Of a stretch of DNA of 64,000 nt, positions 1-10,600 are shown piece by piece. Source of the stretch: Omphiscola glabra (taxonomy: Eukaryota; Mollusca; Gastropoda; Lymnaeidae); the NCBI GenBank assembly GCA_964017045.1, contig OZ024806.1:9878488-9942487 (forward strand). The letters are read 5' to 3'. Every line of letters begins with the position of its first letter. Position 1 is the first letter of the stretch. The position numbers and the translations under genes were made by a program. The notes beneath the pieces were generated by a model. It did not search any database. It had not been told where the DNA came from and was given only the letters and a program-made list of their open reading frames with translations.

Positions 1-20
1 CAACAGGTTGAGAACCGCTG
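1..20. mobile_element. Terminal fragment of a SPIN-like hAT element
   Basis: The first 20 bases contain AGGTTGAGAACCGCTG, which is the reverse complement of the terminal inverted repeat (CAGCGGTTCTCAACCT) of the full copy at 44617-44814. The rest of the element lies before the window. Confidence 0.7.
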
Positions 21-694
21 GGCTAGAGAGTAAAATCAGGTACTACGGCAGACATATCAGTGATGCCTGCTGAGAAGGGGTTTGGTTACCCCATGCCAAA
101 AAAAAGTGGGGGAAAGCCGGGGGGGATGGGCGGGACACTCCTTTTCTAGTAGGGCTATACATTATTTTTTTTAAAGTTTTTTGTTGTTGCTTTTCTTTAT
201 TTTTATTATTGTTATTTTTACACTATATATATTTTTTCATATCCATAAATAAGGAAACAAATAAAAATTACGTCTGTAAGAAAATTGTTGGTTTATATTA
301 AAGGTTGTTTGATGGGATTTGATATGCCTTGAAGAGAATTGTCCAGGAAGGTGAATTTCTGGGGGAAAAACGAGGGTGGGGGATGATATCATCCAATAGT
401 CTTATGAAAGATGGACTCTCTCCTTGCCCATCTCGTCATCTACTTGCGGACCGATGGTCATTCACGCGCAAAATAAGGACAGCATTCGACCCTTTGATAA
501 GATCGGACACGCAAATTGATCTGAAAGTGGAAATTGTGTGTCGAGACACACACTATGATGAAGTTACACAAATTTGATATATCTTTGTTTTCTTTAAAGT
601 CTTTAACCAATTATCTTGACATAAATCATATCTATTATCTATTATAGACATACGAATATTTATCTGAAGTCAAAGTGATTGGAGGGGGTTGGAA
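21..694. other. No recognised gene; AT-rich with one GC-richer patch
   Basis: About 150-330 is T-rich simple sequence. About 400-560 is richer in GC and open on the + strand (329-577, 82 codons), but the translation matches no family I know and no clear splice sites frame it. I do not call a gene here. Confidence 0.4.
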
Positions 695-856
695 CAGAGA
701 CGTAGCTAGAGTGTTTAGCGTCCTCCCATTCTTTTTTTCAGCTCTCAAACCCATTAATTTCATCAATAAAATATTAAAGCAAATTTTGGCGCCCTTAACA
801 AGTCTGACGCCCAGAGACTTCTGCCCCCTTCTGCCCTCCTCTTAGCTACGCCTCTG
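695..856. mobile_element. Small hAT-type MITE (CAGAGRCGTAGCTA ends)
   Basis: The left end CAGAGACGTAGCTAGAG pairs with the right end CTCTTAGCTACGCCTCTG as an imperfect terminal inverted repeat. Flanking 8-mers GGTTGGAA and GGGTGGTA agree at 6 of 8 positions, as expected for an old hAT target duplication. It is 162 bp with no coding capacity. A related left end (CAGTGGCGTAGCTAG) occurs at about 42359. Confidence 0.65.
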
Positions 857-874
857 GGGTGGTATATTTATTAC

Positions 875-1163
875 CTAAACCAAGAATTTGTTTAATTTTT
901 TTAAGCAAAATAAGATGATAATTATTCGTAGTCCCTGTAAAAGCAGTTACGCAATGGGTTTCGTCACAGTTCTGGCATACTGGCAAGTAATAGGATTTCT
1001 TCAGCCAATTGGGTCCCATCCACCCGAGGGCAGCTGTTTTCCCTATAAACTCTGCGGTCACCGCGGGGATCTCATCTTTTGGCGAGCGTGCCCAGTCAAA
1101 AAATGTGTCTTGTTGATAAATATGCGTGTTGTGTGCGGGTTGAGGGAAGCGTGGGTCAGGAAT
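875..1163 (-). CDS. Candidate internal coding exon of an unrecognised gene
   Basis: Read on the - strand, a pyrimidine-rich tract ending in CGGCAG is followed by 96 open codons that end at a G|GTAATA donor. The translation looks protein-like: Pro/Gln-rich at the start (IPDPRFPQPAHN), then FFDWARSPKDEIP, GKTAALGWMGPNWL and a CQNCDETHC cysteine cluster. Base composition is richer in GC than its surroundings. I do not recognise the family. No companion exon could be assigned: a possible downstream acceptor lies near 525, and upstream sequence on this strand runs into the 38-bp minisatellite and the GTAT array. It could instead be part of an old transposon gene, since a MITE abuts it at 856. Confidence 0.4.
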
Positions 1164-1227
1164 CTGCCGAAAAAGATAGTGGTAAGTTAGACATAGGAAA
1201 GTTCCCCAAGGAATCGAAGATTGGGAG

Positions 1228-1492
1228 ACCTTGCCAACCTGCCTCACGGAATCCAGGAAGTGAGACCTTGCAAGCCTGCCTCACGGAAATCCGGGAAGTG
1301 AGACCTGGCCAACCTGCCTCACGGAAATCCTGGAAGTGAGACCTTGCCAACCTGCCTCACGGAAATTCGGGAAGTGAGACCTTGCCAACCTGCCTCACGG
1401 AAATCCGGGAAGTGAGACCTTGCCAGCCTGCCTCACGGAAATCCGGGAAGTGAGACCTTGCCAGCCTGCCTCACGGAAATCCGGGAAGTGAG
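1228..1492. repeat. 38-bp minisatellite, 7 units
   Basis: Seven direct units contain CCTGCCTCACGGAAATCC followed by GGGAAGTGAGACCTTGCC. Units differ at only a few positions; the first is one base shorter. Both strands are open across parts of the array because 38 bp shifts frame each unit, so the open frames are not evidence of a gene. Confidence 0.9.
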
Positions 1493-1565
1493 ACTTATAA
1501 TCCCTGTGGATTTCGTCATACAAAGCCCACACCATCGTCAGATTGTGACGGACAAATGCCAGCAA

Positions 1566-1862
1566 ATATATATATATGTGTGTGTGTGTGTGTGTATGTA
1601 TGTGTGTATATGTATGTATGTGTGTATGAGTGTGTGTGTGTATGTATGTATGTATATTGTGGGTGTATGTGTGTATGTATATTATGTGTATGTATGTATG
1701 TGTGTATGAGTGCATGTATTATGTGGGTGTATGTGTGTATGTATATTATGTGTATGTATGTATGTGTGTATGTGTGTATGTATGTATGTATTATGTGGGT
1801 GTATGTGTGTATGTATATTATGTGTATGTATGTATGTGTGTATGTGTGTATGTATGTATGTT
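1566..1862. repeat. GTAT-type tandem array, left block
   Basis: A (GTAT)n/(GTGT)n tract with a higher-order unit of roughly 70-80 bp that carries TATTATGTGGGTGTATGTG. It is the same array type as 2464-3444, separated from it by about 600 bp of unrelated sequence. Confidence 0.9.
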
Positions 1863-2463
1863 ATTACGGACCGTTATAGATGGAGAATTTAATCTCTGTT
1901 GTTTTGTCTAGGGCTCGTTCTAAAAACAGTCCATAATAAAGGACGATACCAAAGGTTAAAAATAATAACAAATAAAACGACAATTAAGGCCAGAGCTAAT
2001 TACAATTAATAACTTTTTAATTTGTGAACTTCAATTAAATAATAACAGCAAGTGAAATATGATTGAAATTATAAACTTGCAGATTTGCTGGTACCGGTAC
2101 TGTATATCAAAATACAATGAGCACAAAATTGTACGAGGAAATAAAAATCTCTACATGCAACAAAGTATAATGACACATAGCATGCCTCGTAATCAAGGAA
2201 AGGAAAATCTCCCCCTCTCTATCGGTCAGTCCTTTTTATAGGCAGTTTCAGATGATCATTCTGGAAATGGAACACACAGTCTTACTGTTTCCCACATTTT
2301 CTAGATTGTTCTATCATGTTCCACAGAAACGGATGATAGTAAACAAAAGTATCATCAAAGGGATATTTTTTCTAGCCGCCCCAACACGGGACCGACTTGA
2401 AAGAGGTCATGCACGTGGAAGGCGGGCAAAGTGTGTCTCAAAATACGTCATCCCTTATAACAA
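1863..2463. other. Unique sequence interrupting the GTAT array
   Basis: About 600 bp of ordinary AT-rich sequence sits between two blocks of the same satellite. I saw no clear terminal repeats or coding potential. It may be an insertion into the array, or the array may have expanded on both sides of it. Confidence 0.4.
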
Positions 2464-3444
2464 TGTATTATGTGGGTGTATGTGTGTATGTATATTATGT
2501 GTATGTATGTATGTATGAGTGTATGTATGTATGTATGTATGTATTATGTGGGTGTATGTGTGTATGTATATTATGTGTATGTATGTATGTATGTATGTGT
2601 GTATGAGTGTATGTATGTATGTATGTATTATGTGGGTGTATGTGTGTATGTATATTATGTGTATGTATGTGTGTATGAGTGTATGATGTATGTATGTATG
2701 TATTATGTGGGTGTATGTGTGTATGTATATTATCTGTATGTATGTTTGTATGAGTGTATGTATGTATGTATTATGTGTGTGTATTTGTGTATGTATATTA
2801 TGTGTATGTATGTATGTATGTGTGTGTGAGTGTATGCATGTATTATGTGGGTGTATGTACTTATGTATATTATGTGTATGTATGTATGTATTATGTGGGT
2901 GTATGTGTGTATGTATATTATGTGTATGTATGTATTTATGTGTGTATGAGTGTATGTATGTATGTATGTATTATGTGGGTGTATATGTGTATGTATATTA
3001 TGTGTATGTATGTATATATGTGTGTATGAGTGTATGTATGTATGTATGTATGTATGTATGTATGTATGTATGCATTATGTGGGAGTATGTGTGTATGTAT
3101 ATTATGTGTATGTATGTATGTGTGTTTGAGTGTATGTATGTATGTATGTATTATGTGGGTGTATGTGTGTATGTAAATTATGTGTATGTATGTATGTATG
3201 TGTGTATGAGTGTATGTATGTATGTATGTATGTATGTATATTATGTGTATTCTCTGTATGTATGTATATTATGTGTATGTATGTATGTATGTATGTATGT
3301 ATGTATGTATGAGTGTATGTATGTATGTATGTATAGTATGTGTATGTATGTATGTATGTATTTATGTATGTATGTATGTATGTATGTTATGTGTATGTAA
3401 GAATGTATGTATATTATGTGTATGTATGTATGTATGTGTATGCA
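2464..3444. repeat. GTAT-type tandem array, right block (about 1 kb)
   Basis: The array is built of GTAT, GTGT and GAGT tetramers, with a repeating module of roughly 70-80 bp marked by TATTATGTGGGTGTATGTG. The module degrades towards pure (GTAT)n at the right end. Long open frames of alternating Cys/Val/Tyr/Met are artefacts of the simple sequence. Confidence 0.9.
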
Positions 3445-3669
3445 CATGAAGATTATTATCCCAATCATTTTTTTAAAAATGTCCTTTAAAGGCGATTCAA
3501 ATAAAATTGTTAAAAAAAAATAATGGCGATTATACTATTCCAAATACCAAAAATACTTGTCTTTTAATAACGTAGTTGAGAACCATAAACTTAAGTGCCA
3601 TATAGCACAACCCCCCTCACCCCCACCCCCCACACACACACAAAACTCCATCAACCTCCTTTAACTTTC

Positions 3670-3702
<33 letters not shown>

Positions 3703-4149
3703 CAGCATGAACGCCCGCGTCTACAGACACGCCTCTGACAATTGATTTTACAGTAAATAGAAGGCTGATACGTGGTTGAAGATGGACTCATCGTAGGCCC
3801 CCAGAATTGACTACATATTGGTCGCTATCTTTCGATACGGTGAGGCGAGGTTTAGCGACGTGCCATTGCGACACCCCTATTCGAGGTTGATGACTCATGA
3901 TTGGCAGGCCAGTGTGGGGAGGAGGGAGGGGCGTTGGGGGGGAGGAAGAGATGAGGGAGTGGGGGGGGGTCAGCCCCGGGCAACAGTCCTTTTAACGGGT
4001 TTTTTTTTTTCCATTCTTCTTTTGATTTTGCTGCAACGAAAAGATCGTTCACTCCAACTTCATCAATGAACATATTTATTGGGACTGTATTTACAGTATG
4101 CCCCATTGCTTAAAAAATCAATACGATATCCTAGTTATGGATTTGGTAA
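3445..4149. other. Non-coding stretch with simple tracts
   Basis: Contains a long A run (about 3674-3702), C-rich and G-rich tracts (3607-3632 and 3918-3968), and no exon that I can support. Confidence 0.5.
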
Positions 4150-4365
4150 TTCGGTAATGGCCGCCATCTTGGTTGCCGCGACCCGTAAAATTAAGAATAA
4201 AACGTTAAAAAAATAATGAAAAAATTTCCTAAATATATCCCTAAGCCTAACCTGAACCCTAAATGTATCCCTAAACCAAACCTGAACCCTAAATCTATCC
4301 CTAAACCTAATAAAAAAATATATCTCTAAACCTAACCTGAACCCTAAACAATCACGCAAGGAACC
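4150..4365. mobile_element. Copy of a telomere-like MITE family
   Basis: It opens with GGCCGCCATCTTGGTTGC and then repeats CCTAACCTGAACCCTAAA and TATCCCTAAACC units. The reverse complement matches the copy at 34830-35078, which keeps both terminal inverted repeats. Here the left terminal repeat is missing or heavily diverged. Confidence 0.7.
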
Positions 4366-4589
4366 AAGAGTAACAATTAGCCATGGATTTTTTTTTAAGT
4401 AATTTAATTTGATCACGATTTTTTTTATTTTTTTTAAAGCAATGTGATAACGTTTAAATTCCGTACTGAAGGGTTTTTACTTAATCCTCCAAAACGTATG
4501 CCGGAAGTTGTTTGAAACCGGAAATGCTTTAATTTTTTTTAAATTATTTTTTGGAGGGATATTATTTGAAACTACGTGTTACCATAGGG

Positions 4590-4922
4590 CAGGGTTGGGA
4601 AAACTACAGACCGCTGGCCGCATGCGGCCCGGCAACTGATATTATGCGATCCTCGAAGGCATTTAGAAAATTTTAAAATGTCTTTGTTTTTAAGTTATTT
4701 TGTTGAATTTTACAGAATATCATGTACCGTTATTGTTATTTTCTATTTTTTTAAACGGTCCTTGACTTTTATCATGTAATTCTAAAATGTGAATTTACCG
4801 ATTTTAATAATAAAGAGAAATGTTTATCGACATGTAAAAATTGGACATCATATTCATGCGGCCCACCAATAGCTTTACATTTGTCAATGTGACATTCCGC
4901 AAAAAAAGTTTGCCCACCTCTG
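4590..4922. mobile_element. hAT-type non-autonomous element
   Basis: Left end CAGGGTTGGGAAAACT pairs with right end AGTTTGCCCACCTCTG (reverse complement CAGAGGTGGGCAAACT), a common hAT terminal form. The interior contains GGCCGCATGCGGCCC near the left end. I could not see a convincing 8-bp target duplication, so one end may be eroded. It lies just upstream of the channel exon, inside the presumed intron. Confidence 0.6.
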
Positions 4923-5000
4923 TAAGGTATAATTAATGCCAGTGGTATTCAATGATCACTAGAAGCACACTTCTCACCAGATGTTTTATCTTCTCACCAG

Positions 5001-5803
5001 GTTACGGGCACAGCACGCCGCAGACCGTGGGTGGGAAGATCTTCTGCATGTTCTATGCTCTGTCCGGCATACCGCTCTGCATCGTCATGTTCCAGAGCGT
5101 CGGCGAGCGCCTCAACACGTTCGTCACCTTCCTCGTCAAGCACATCCGGAAGTGCTTCAGGATGAAGAACACGGAGGTGTCGCAGACCCACCTCATCTTC
5201 ATCGCCATGAACCTGTCCACCATCGTCCTCACGTCGGGGGCGGCCATATTCTCCTACTTCGAGGACTGGCCGTACATAGACTCCTTCTACTACTGCTTCA
5301 TCACGCTAACCACGATAGGCTTCGGTGATTTCGTGGCGTTGCAGAAGGACGACATGCTCGGAAAGCAGCCGCAGTACGTGACATTCTGCCTCATATTTAT
5401 ACTATTTGGCCTGACTGTGATCTCTGCGGCCATGAACCTGCTGATCCTGCGATTCCTCACGATGAACACTGTGGACGAAAAGCGGGAGGAGATGGAGGCC
5501 GCGGCCGCCGCAAGAGGCGCTGTGAGGTTGGACGGGGACGTCATAACGGCGAACGGGAGCGTCGTCTCGGGCGCCCAGGAGACCCCAGAGTATAATGACC
5601 TTATTTCGGTTTGTTCGTGCTCCTGCTACAACCTCCGATCGAAGGGGAAGCCCCGGTACTCCGTGACGCGGGCGCCGGGGAAGATCTCCCATTTACTGCC
5701 AATGCAAGCCACTTCCACGAAAGAAGACAGCCATAGTTGTACTGATGATAGTGCCTCGTTCATGCAGTGGCAGAATCTAGGAAAGAAACGGGCTTCTATT
5801 TAA
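5001..5803 (+). CDS. TASK-type two-pore-domain K+ channel, last coding exon (partial gene)
   Basis: This encodes the C-terminal two-thirds of a K2P leak channel of the KCNK3/KCNK9 (TASK) group, a plasma-membrane protein that sets resting potential. The acceptor TTCTCACCAG ends at 5000 and splits the first Gly codon of the P1 filter GYGH (G|GT). In order: P1 filter GYGHSTP, whose His is in the position of the TASK pH sensor; M2 with FCMFYALSGIPL; M3; P2 filter TTIGFGD at 5309-5329; M4 with LRFLTMN, like the TASK X-gate motif VLRFMT. Then comes a cytoplasmic tail ending in KKRASI at the TAA stop (5801-5803), like the C-terminal 14-3-3 site of TASK channels. An ATG at 4952 is only intronic readthrough. 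The exon(s) for M1 and the first pore helix lie upstream and were not found. Codons are GC-rich compared with the flanks, consistent with a conserved gene. Confidence 0.93.
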
Positions 5804-6464
5804 TATTGCTAGTTAATGTTTATGATATGTAATGAAGTGTATAAAATGTATTGTTAAAATGTATGGTTTTTTTTAAACTTGTTGCTGATTAGATTATTCT
5901 TTCCGCATCTAGTCATAACAAAATAATAGTACTTCTATTCGACGTTACTGGGTAATGTTAAAGTGTGTTTTTTTAAAGTGTTAAGAAGCACTATCTGTCG
6001 CAATGCCCAATGGATTTGATTTATTTTAGCTTCAGCAGAGACCTGAATTTGTATCGTTTGCTTGTTCAATTTAAAAACAAAAATGCTTGTTGATTAACGA
6101 AACAAATGTATCAATGCCTCATAGTTCACGGGTCTTAGAGGGATATATGGGACTTCCATAAAGTATATTTTGTTTATTATAAAAAAATTTAATCACTCAT
6201 CATTGGGAGAGTTGTTTTTTTTCTTTTCACTTAAATTTTTTTTTTTCTTCAAGGCATTAAGTTAAATATAAATTCATAATTTATGTTAATAAACCAACAT
6301 TTCAGCAAATATAATTCCTAAGCACAACGCTTGATATATTTTTTTTTTTAAATTGGATAGTATTGGATAGATAGTGTGATGTAACATTTATAAAAAAAAC
6401 GCATTTGGGCCTTTGGCTTTGGGTGATTGGCTCGAAGGGGTGGGGTGGCAATCATGTTGTTAGC
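5804..6464 (+). other. Probable 3' UTR of the K2P channel
   Basis: AT-rich sequence after the stop. A canonical AATAAA at 6288-6293 is the first good polyadenylation signal candidate. Others occur at 8880-8885 and later, so the true transcript end is uncertain. Confidence 0.4.
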
Positions 6465-6652
6465 CAGGGCCGGCCTTAGGCCACTGTATCCCTATGCGGC
6501 CGCAGTGGGCCCCTCACTTTCATAGGCCCCGCCCCGAATTTATTTTTTAATTAAAAAATCTTAATTTTCACTTATTATCCTTGTCCCTACCCAGACTGGG
6601 CCCCGCGCTATCCGTTTCGCATTGGGCCCCGCAATTGTTAGGGCCGGCCCTG
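6465..6652. mobile_element. hAT MITE with exact 8-bp target duplication
   Basis: The element begins CAGGGCCGGCC and ends GGCCGGCCCTG (a perfect terminal inverted repeat). It is bounded on both sides by TTGTTAGC (6457-6464 and 6653-6660). The ends are very GC-rich (GGGCCCC, GGCCGC) in an AT-rich landscape. It is 188 bp with no coding capacity. Confidence 0.9.
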
Positions 6653-6660
6653 TTGTTAGC

Positions 6661-7608
6661 ATTAATGCCTAAAAAAAAAAGCAACAACACAACAAAAAGT
6701 AAATGTAAAAAAAAAAAAATGAAATTCGTTTCCTCACAAAGTCTGCCATGATGGTATGCTGGTTTTACGACATTAAATTTAAAAACAAAGAATTGACCCA
6801 GTGGCCAGTTTATGACTCGTTCTACCTCGGTTCATTATGTTTTAAGCATGACTCAAATTAAGTTTTGTCTCTGAGAATAATTTTGTTTTTTATATATATG
6901 GTTTATTTATCTTATTTAAGCAATTAAATTATTTTTTTTAAATCCCTATGTGACCCTCGAATGACCTATCACCTTTTTTAACAGTTGGGAAAAAAAATAT
7001 ATTTCTCTTAGATAAACACAAGGCTTTCTTTCTTATATGTAGGCCTATATATTTTTATGATAATGTTGCGATGGGTTTTGATTCCCTATATACATTTTAA
7101 ATTGTTTGTTAAATTTCCTATGAATCTTTAATTTTAACTAGCTGATTTTATTACCTTCTATCATGCACTGATATTTTATGCTCATAGATAATGCCCTATA
7201 CAACCACTGACCATGATCATCTTTTTTGTTATTTTATTTTTTCAATAACTAATTTGGCTTGATTCCATCTTTACAATGCTTTAGGTTATTTATTCATCAG
7301 AGAAAACTGACTATAATTATTTAAGTATAGTCCAGATGGGTTTCTTTAATTAATTTATTTCATTTTACTGTTTGTGGATGGTGGCAGAGGGGTGATAATC
7401 CCCATTTATTTTATGACATTAAATATGATAGCCTATCATTTTATATGAATTTAGGATTATTTAGGAATAAAATTAATACAAAAATACACACATTCATGAG
7501 TATTTTGTTTCCTAGCAATAAGATGTTTGCTTGAAATTAAGTTGTTGTTTTTGAATAGAGAAAAGTAAGAAAGAAAGAAAGCCAATCTATCTTAATCTGT
7601 AATCAGGG

Positions 7609-7684
<76 letters not shown>

Positions 7685-10600
7685 ATTCCCACTCGCTCGT
7701 TATAATCAATGAAAAGAGGCCTGATAATCAAAAGTAGAGAATTGTGCATATACTTGTATTTTATGAGGCAGTTTTAGTTGGTCATTAAATTATTTTTCAA
7801 AGAAATGTCTATTTAAATCAAGCAAAGCTTTTAGGCTTTCTCCAAGCACTCTTGATCTCACGTCAATGCCAAGAATTCAAAATCTACTTTAGACATAAAA
7901 TCCGTACAGCTTCCGTTACAAGAAGAGTGTAAGGTCTGCAAACGTAGTTAAAGTTTGACAATTTCTTGAAAAGTTACACATTCCTTTAGTTAGTTCTTCA
8001 AACCCCCCCCTTCCCCCACCATCACCCCTTAAAAAACCCCAGTGAAAAAACATCTTGAGATGGTTCATTGATTATATTTTCATATTTTTTTAATATTCGA
8101 ATAATGTCAGGTCTGAAATAGAGGAATCAGTCTTCATTTTTAAATATTGAATCAAACAATATTTTGTGTTTAAAAAAAATAAAATTTTTGACAAATACAT
8201 AAATGAAAATGGCCTATTTGAAATTAATTGGGCTATTCATTTAAATTAAATCAAGTTATTATTTGTGATATCAATGAGGTGTAAATTTTATATATATGTG
8301 TGTATATATATGTATATATATATGTATATATATGTGTATATACATATTAACACATGTTAGTTATAGACAGTTTTCTCTGGTATTAATCCAATTTTATATC
8401 ATTCTTGCACTATACTTTCATTGTCAGTAGTTTTGATTTTTTTTCCGTTTAAAAGTTACTACTTCAGATCACTCCAGGTTAATTAAATTTGAATGAAACA
8501 TTAAAAAAAGCAACTTCCAGTTTCATTGTAATCAGAATTTTTAACCAGATAGCATTTCTATGATTAATGTTAAATAAAATTGTTCATTCTGTTGGTGATA
8601 CATTGTAAAAAAAAAAAGAAAAACATGATTATTAATTTTGTTGTTAGCATGTTTCAAAGTGTACATGGATTTTAATATAAACCTTACATGTATAAATATA
8701 TTACAACAACAACAAAAAATTATATGAAGAAATATATATTATTTTCATAATATATATGTAAACAAATGTAGTATAAATAAGTACTTTTTTTTTTTTTGTA
8801 TTTATGTATCTCATTTGTGAATGTTATATGTTTGCATAATGTTTTGAATAGAAATTTATCTGTTCAAATATTTGTATTCAATAAATATTTGGAGTAGGTG
8901 TGCAGTTAAAATAAATTAAAATAATTACGCTGTAGGTTTTCAAATTGTATTATATTATAGGGTTAGTTTTCCTTTTGTATAAAGAAAAATGCCTTGCTTG
9001 AATCAGAGATAAAATAAGAGAGAACTAGAGAAACAGGGAGAGAGAAAGATAGAGAGAGCTAGAGAACAAGAAGGAATGATCACCAAAGAAATATATAGAT
9101 ATAAATTATATATTATTGTATGCTTTACATCTACTTCCAAGATGCTGCCCTTTCATTCAAAGTTCAATAAACAGACATAATTAATACACAAATGATTTAA
9201 AATGATTAAAACAAGTCTAAAACATAATCTGTAATCTTGAAGCCTTTGTTTGGGATATTTTTTTTAATTGCACAAAAAATGCATTGTTGCTAATTTGTTT
9301 AATTCATTTTTAATTCTAAAATTATGCATACCACCTGCTATGTAACAACCCATAAGATGGAAAGTCAATAGACTTATTAATGTAAATTTATAAACTTAAA
9401 ACTTCTGTCATTTTAAAAATTGTTTGTATTTAATAATGTTACCCCAAAAGAAAATTGCTAGATTGGAGTTGTCTTTAGTGGAAAGACGTTGACACTATTC
9501 ATCTAAAAAAAACATTTATTTTTATCAAGATGCATTGTTTTGTACAAAATTTATTTTTGCAAAGAACATTTTAAGAAAAAGAATATTGATTTAGTTTTTA
9601 GATATCTGACATAAAAAGAACTAATACTAAAATCTGTAGATGGTTTCTAGATTGATTGAACCTATCAAAAATCATTTCTTTGTCATTAAAATAGTTATAG
9701 GCTAAATAATGAAAGAGAGAACATCAAATTGAAATTACCATCTCAGGATGTAAAATTTAAAGAAATGGTGTTAAAGTTGGACTTTTGTTTAAGTTATAAG
9801 TATTTCAGATGACACTGCACAGACATAAGATAAAAAATATTTTAAAAAATAGAGCATGTTTGACTTAATGAGTAACGCATTGATTCATTTTGGTCTTGTT
9901 TTTATATCAAATGTGATTGTTCCGTATTTTAAAATGAAGGCTATTCAAAACTAATACTCTAAATAAGTTGTCTCAAGCAATAAGAGAACATTGTAGAATA
10001 ATCCTAGAAAGATTTCATTGCAAAAATTGCATATTATTATGAATTACTTTATGTCAATAAAAATACCAGTATGTACACTAAATAAAGCAATAGAAGGAAG
10101 GGAAAAGTTTTTGTTTCACTAAAATATACATTTTGAAAAAAAATAAGGTTGTTGGCTTTTTATTATTATTTTTTTAAATTATTATATTTTTTTTTTGTAA
10201 AGAATTTAAAAAGCTAAAATTTTATTTTTACTTTTTTGTTTTGTAATACTTATGATTAGCCAAAATTAAATGATACAAAATTCTTTTTAGCCTACTCATT
10301 ATTATTATTTTTAAATACCTAGCAAATTTACCAATAAATGTCTGCAATTTTCACCAATAATATACTTTTTTTGCGATTTTTAAGAAGGTTTCAAATGTAT
10401 TTATATTCATAAATAATATATTTATCAGGCCCTCAATTTCATTGCAATTTAAGTGTTTGCCCATTTGATTCCACTGTTTCATCAGTGATACCACAAGTGC
10501 CCAGCAGCTATTAAAAGAAGCATTTGCAAACTCCAAGTTAGCATATTGTACACACAAGTCCTGTGTTCAATATTTATGAAATCTTCAATTTACTTGCTAT

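Noticed and set aside
329..577. Possible small coding exon on the + strand
   Set aside because: It is GC-richer than its surroundings but has no homology, no convincing acceptor and a start in low-complexity sequence.
2470..3400. Long open frames rich in Cys, Val, Tyr and Met
   Set aside because: They are readings of (GTAT)n simple sequence, open in several frames at once.
4952..5000. ATG at 4952 as the start of the channel protein
   Set aside because: It precedes a clear splice acceptor at 5000. A K2P channel needs M1 and the first pore helix before GYG, which are absent here.
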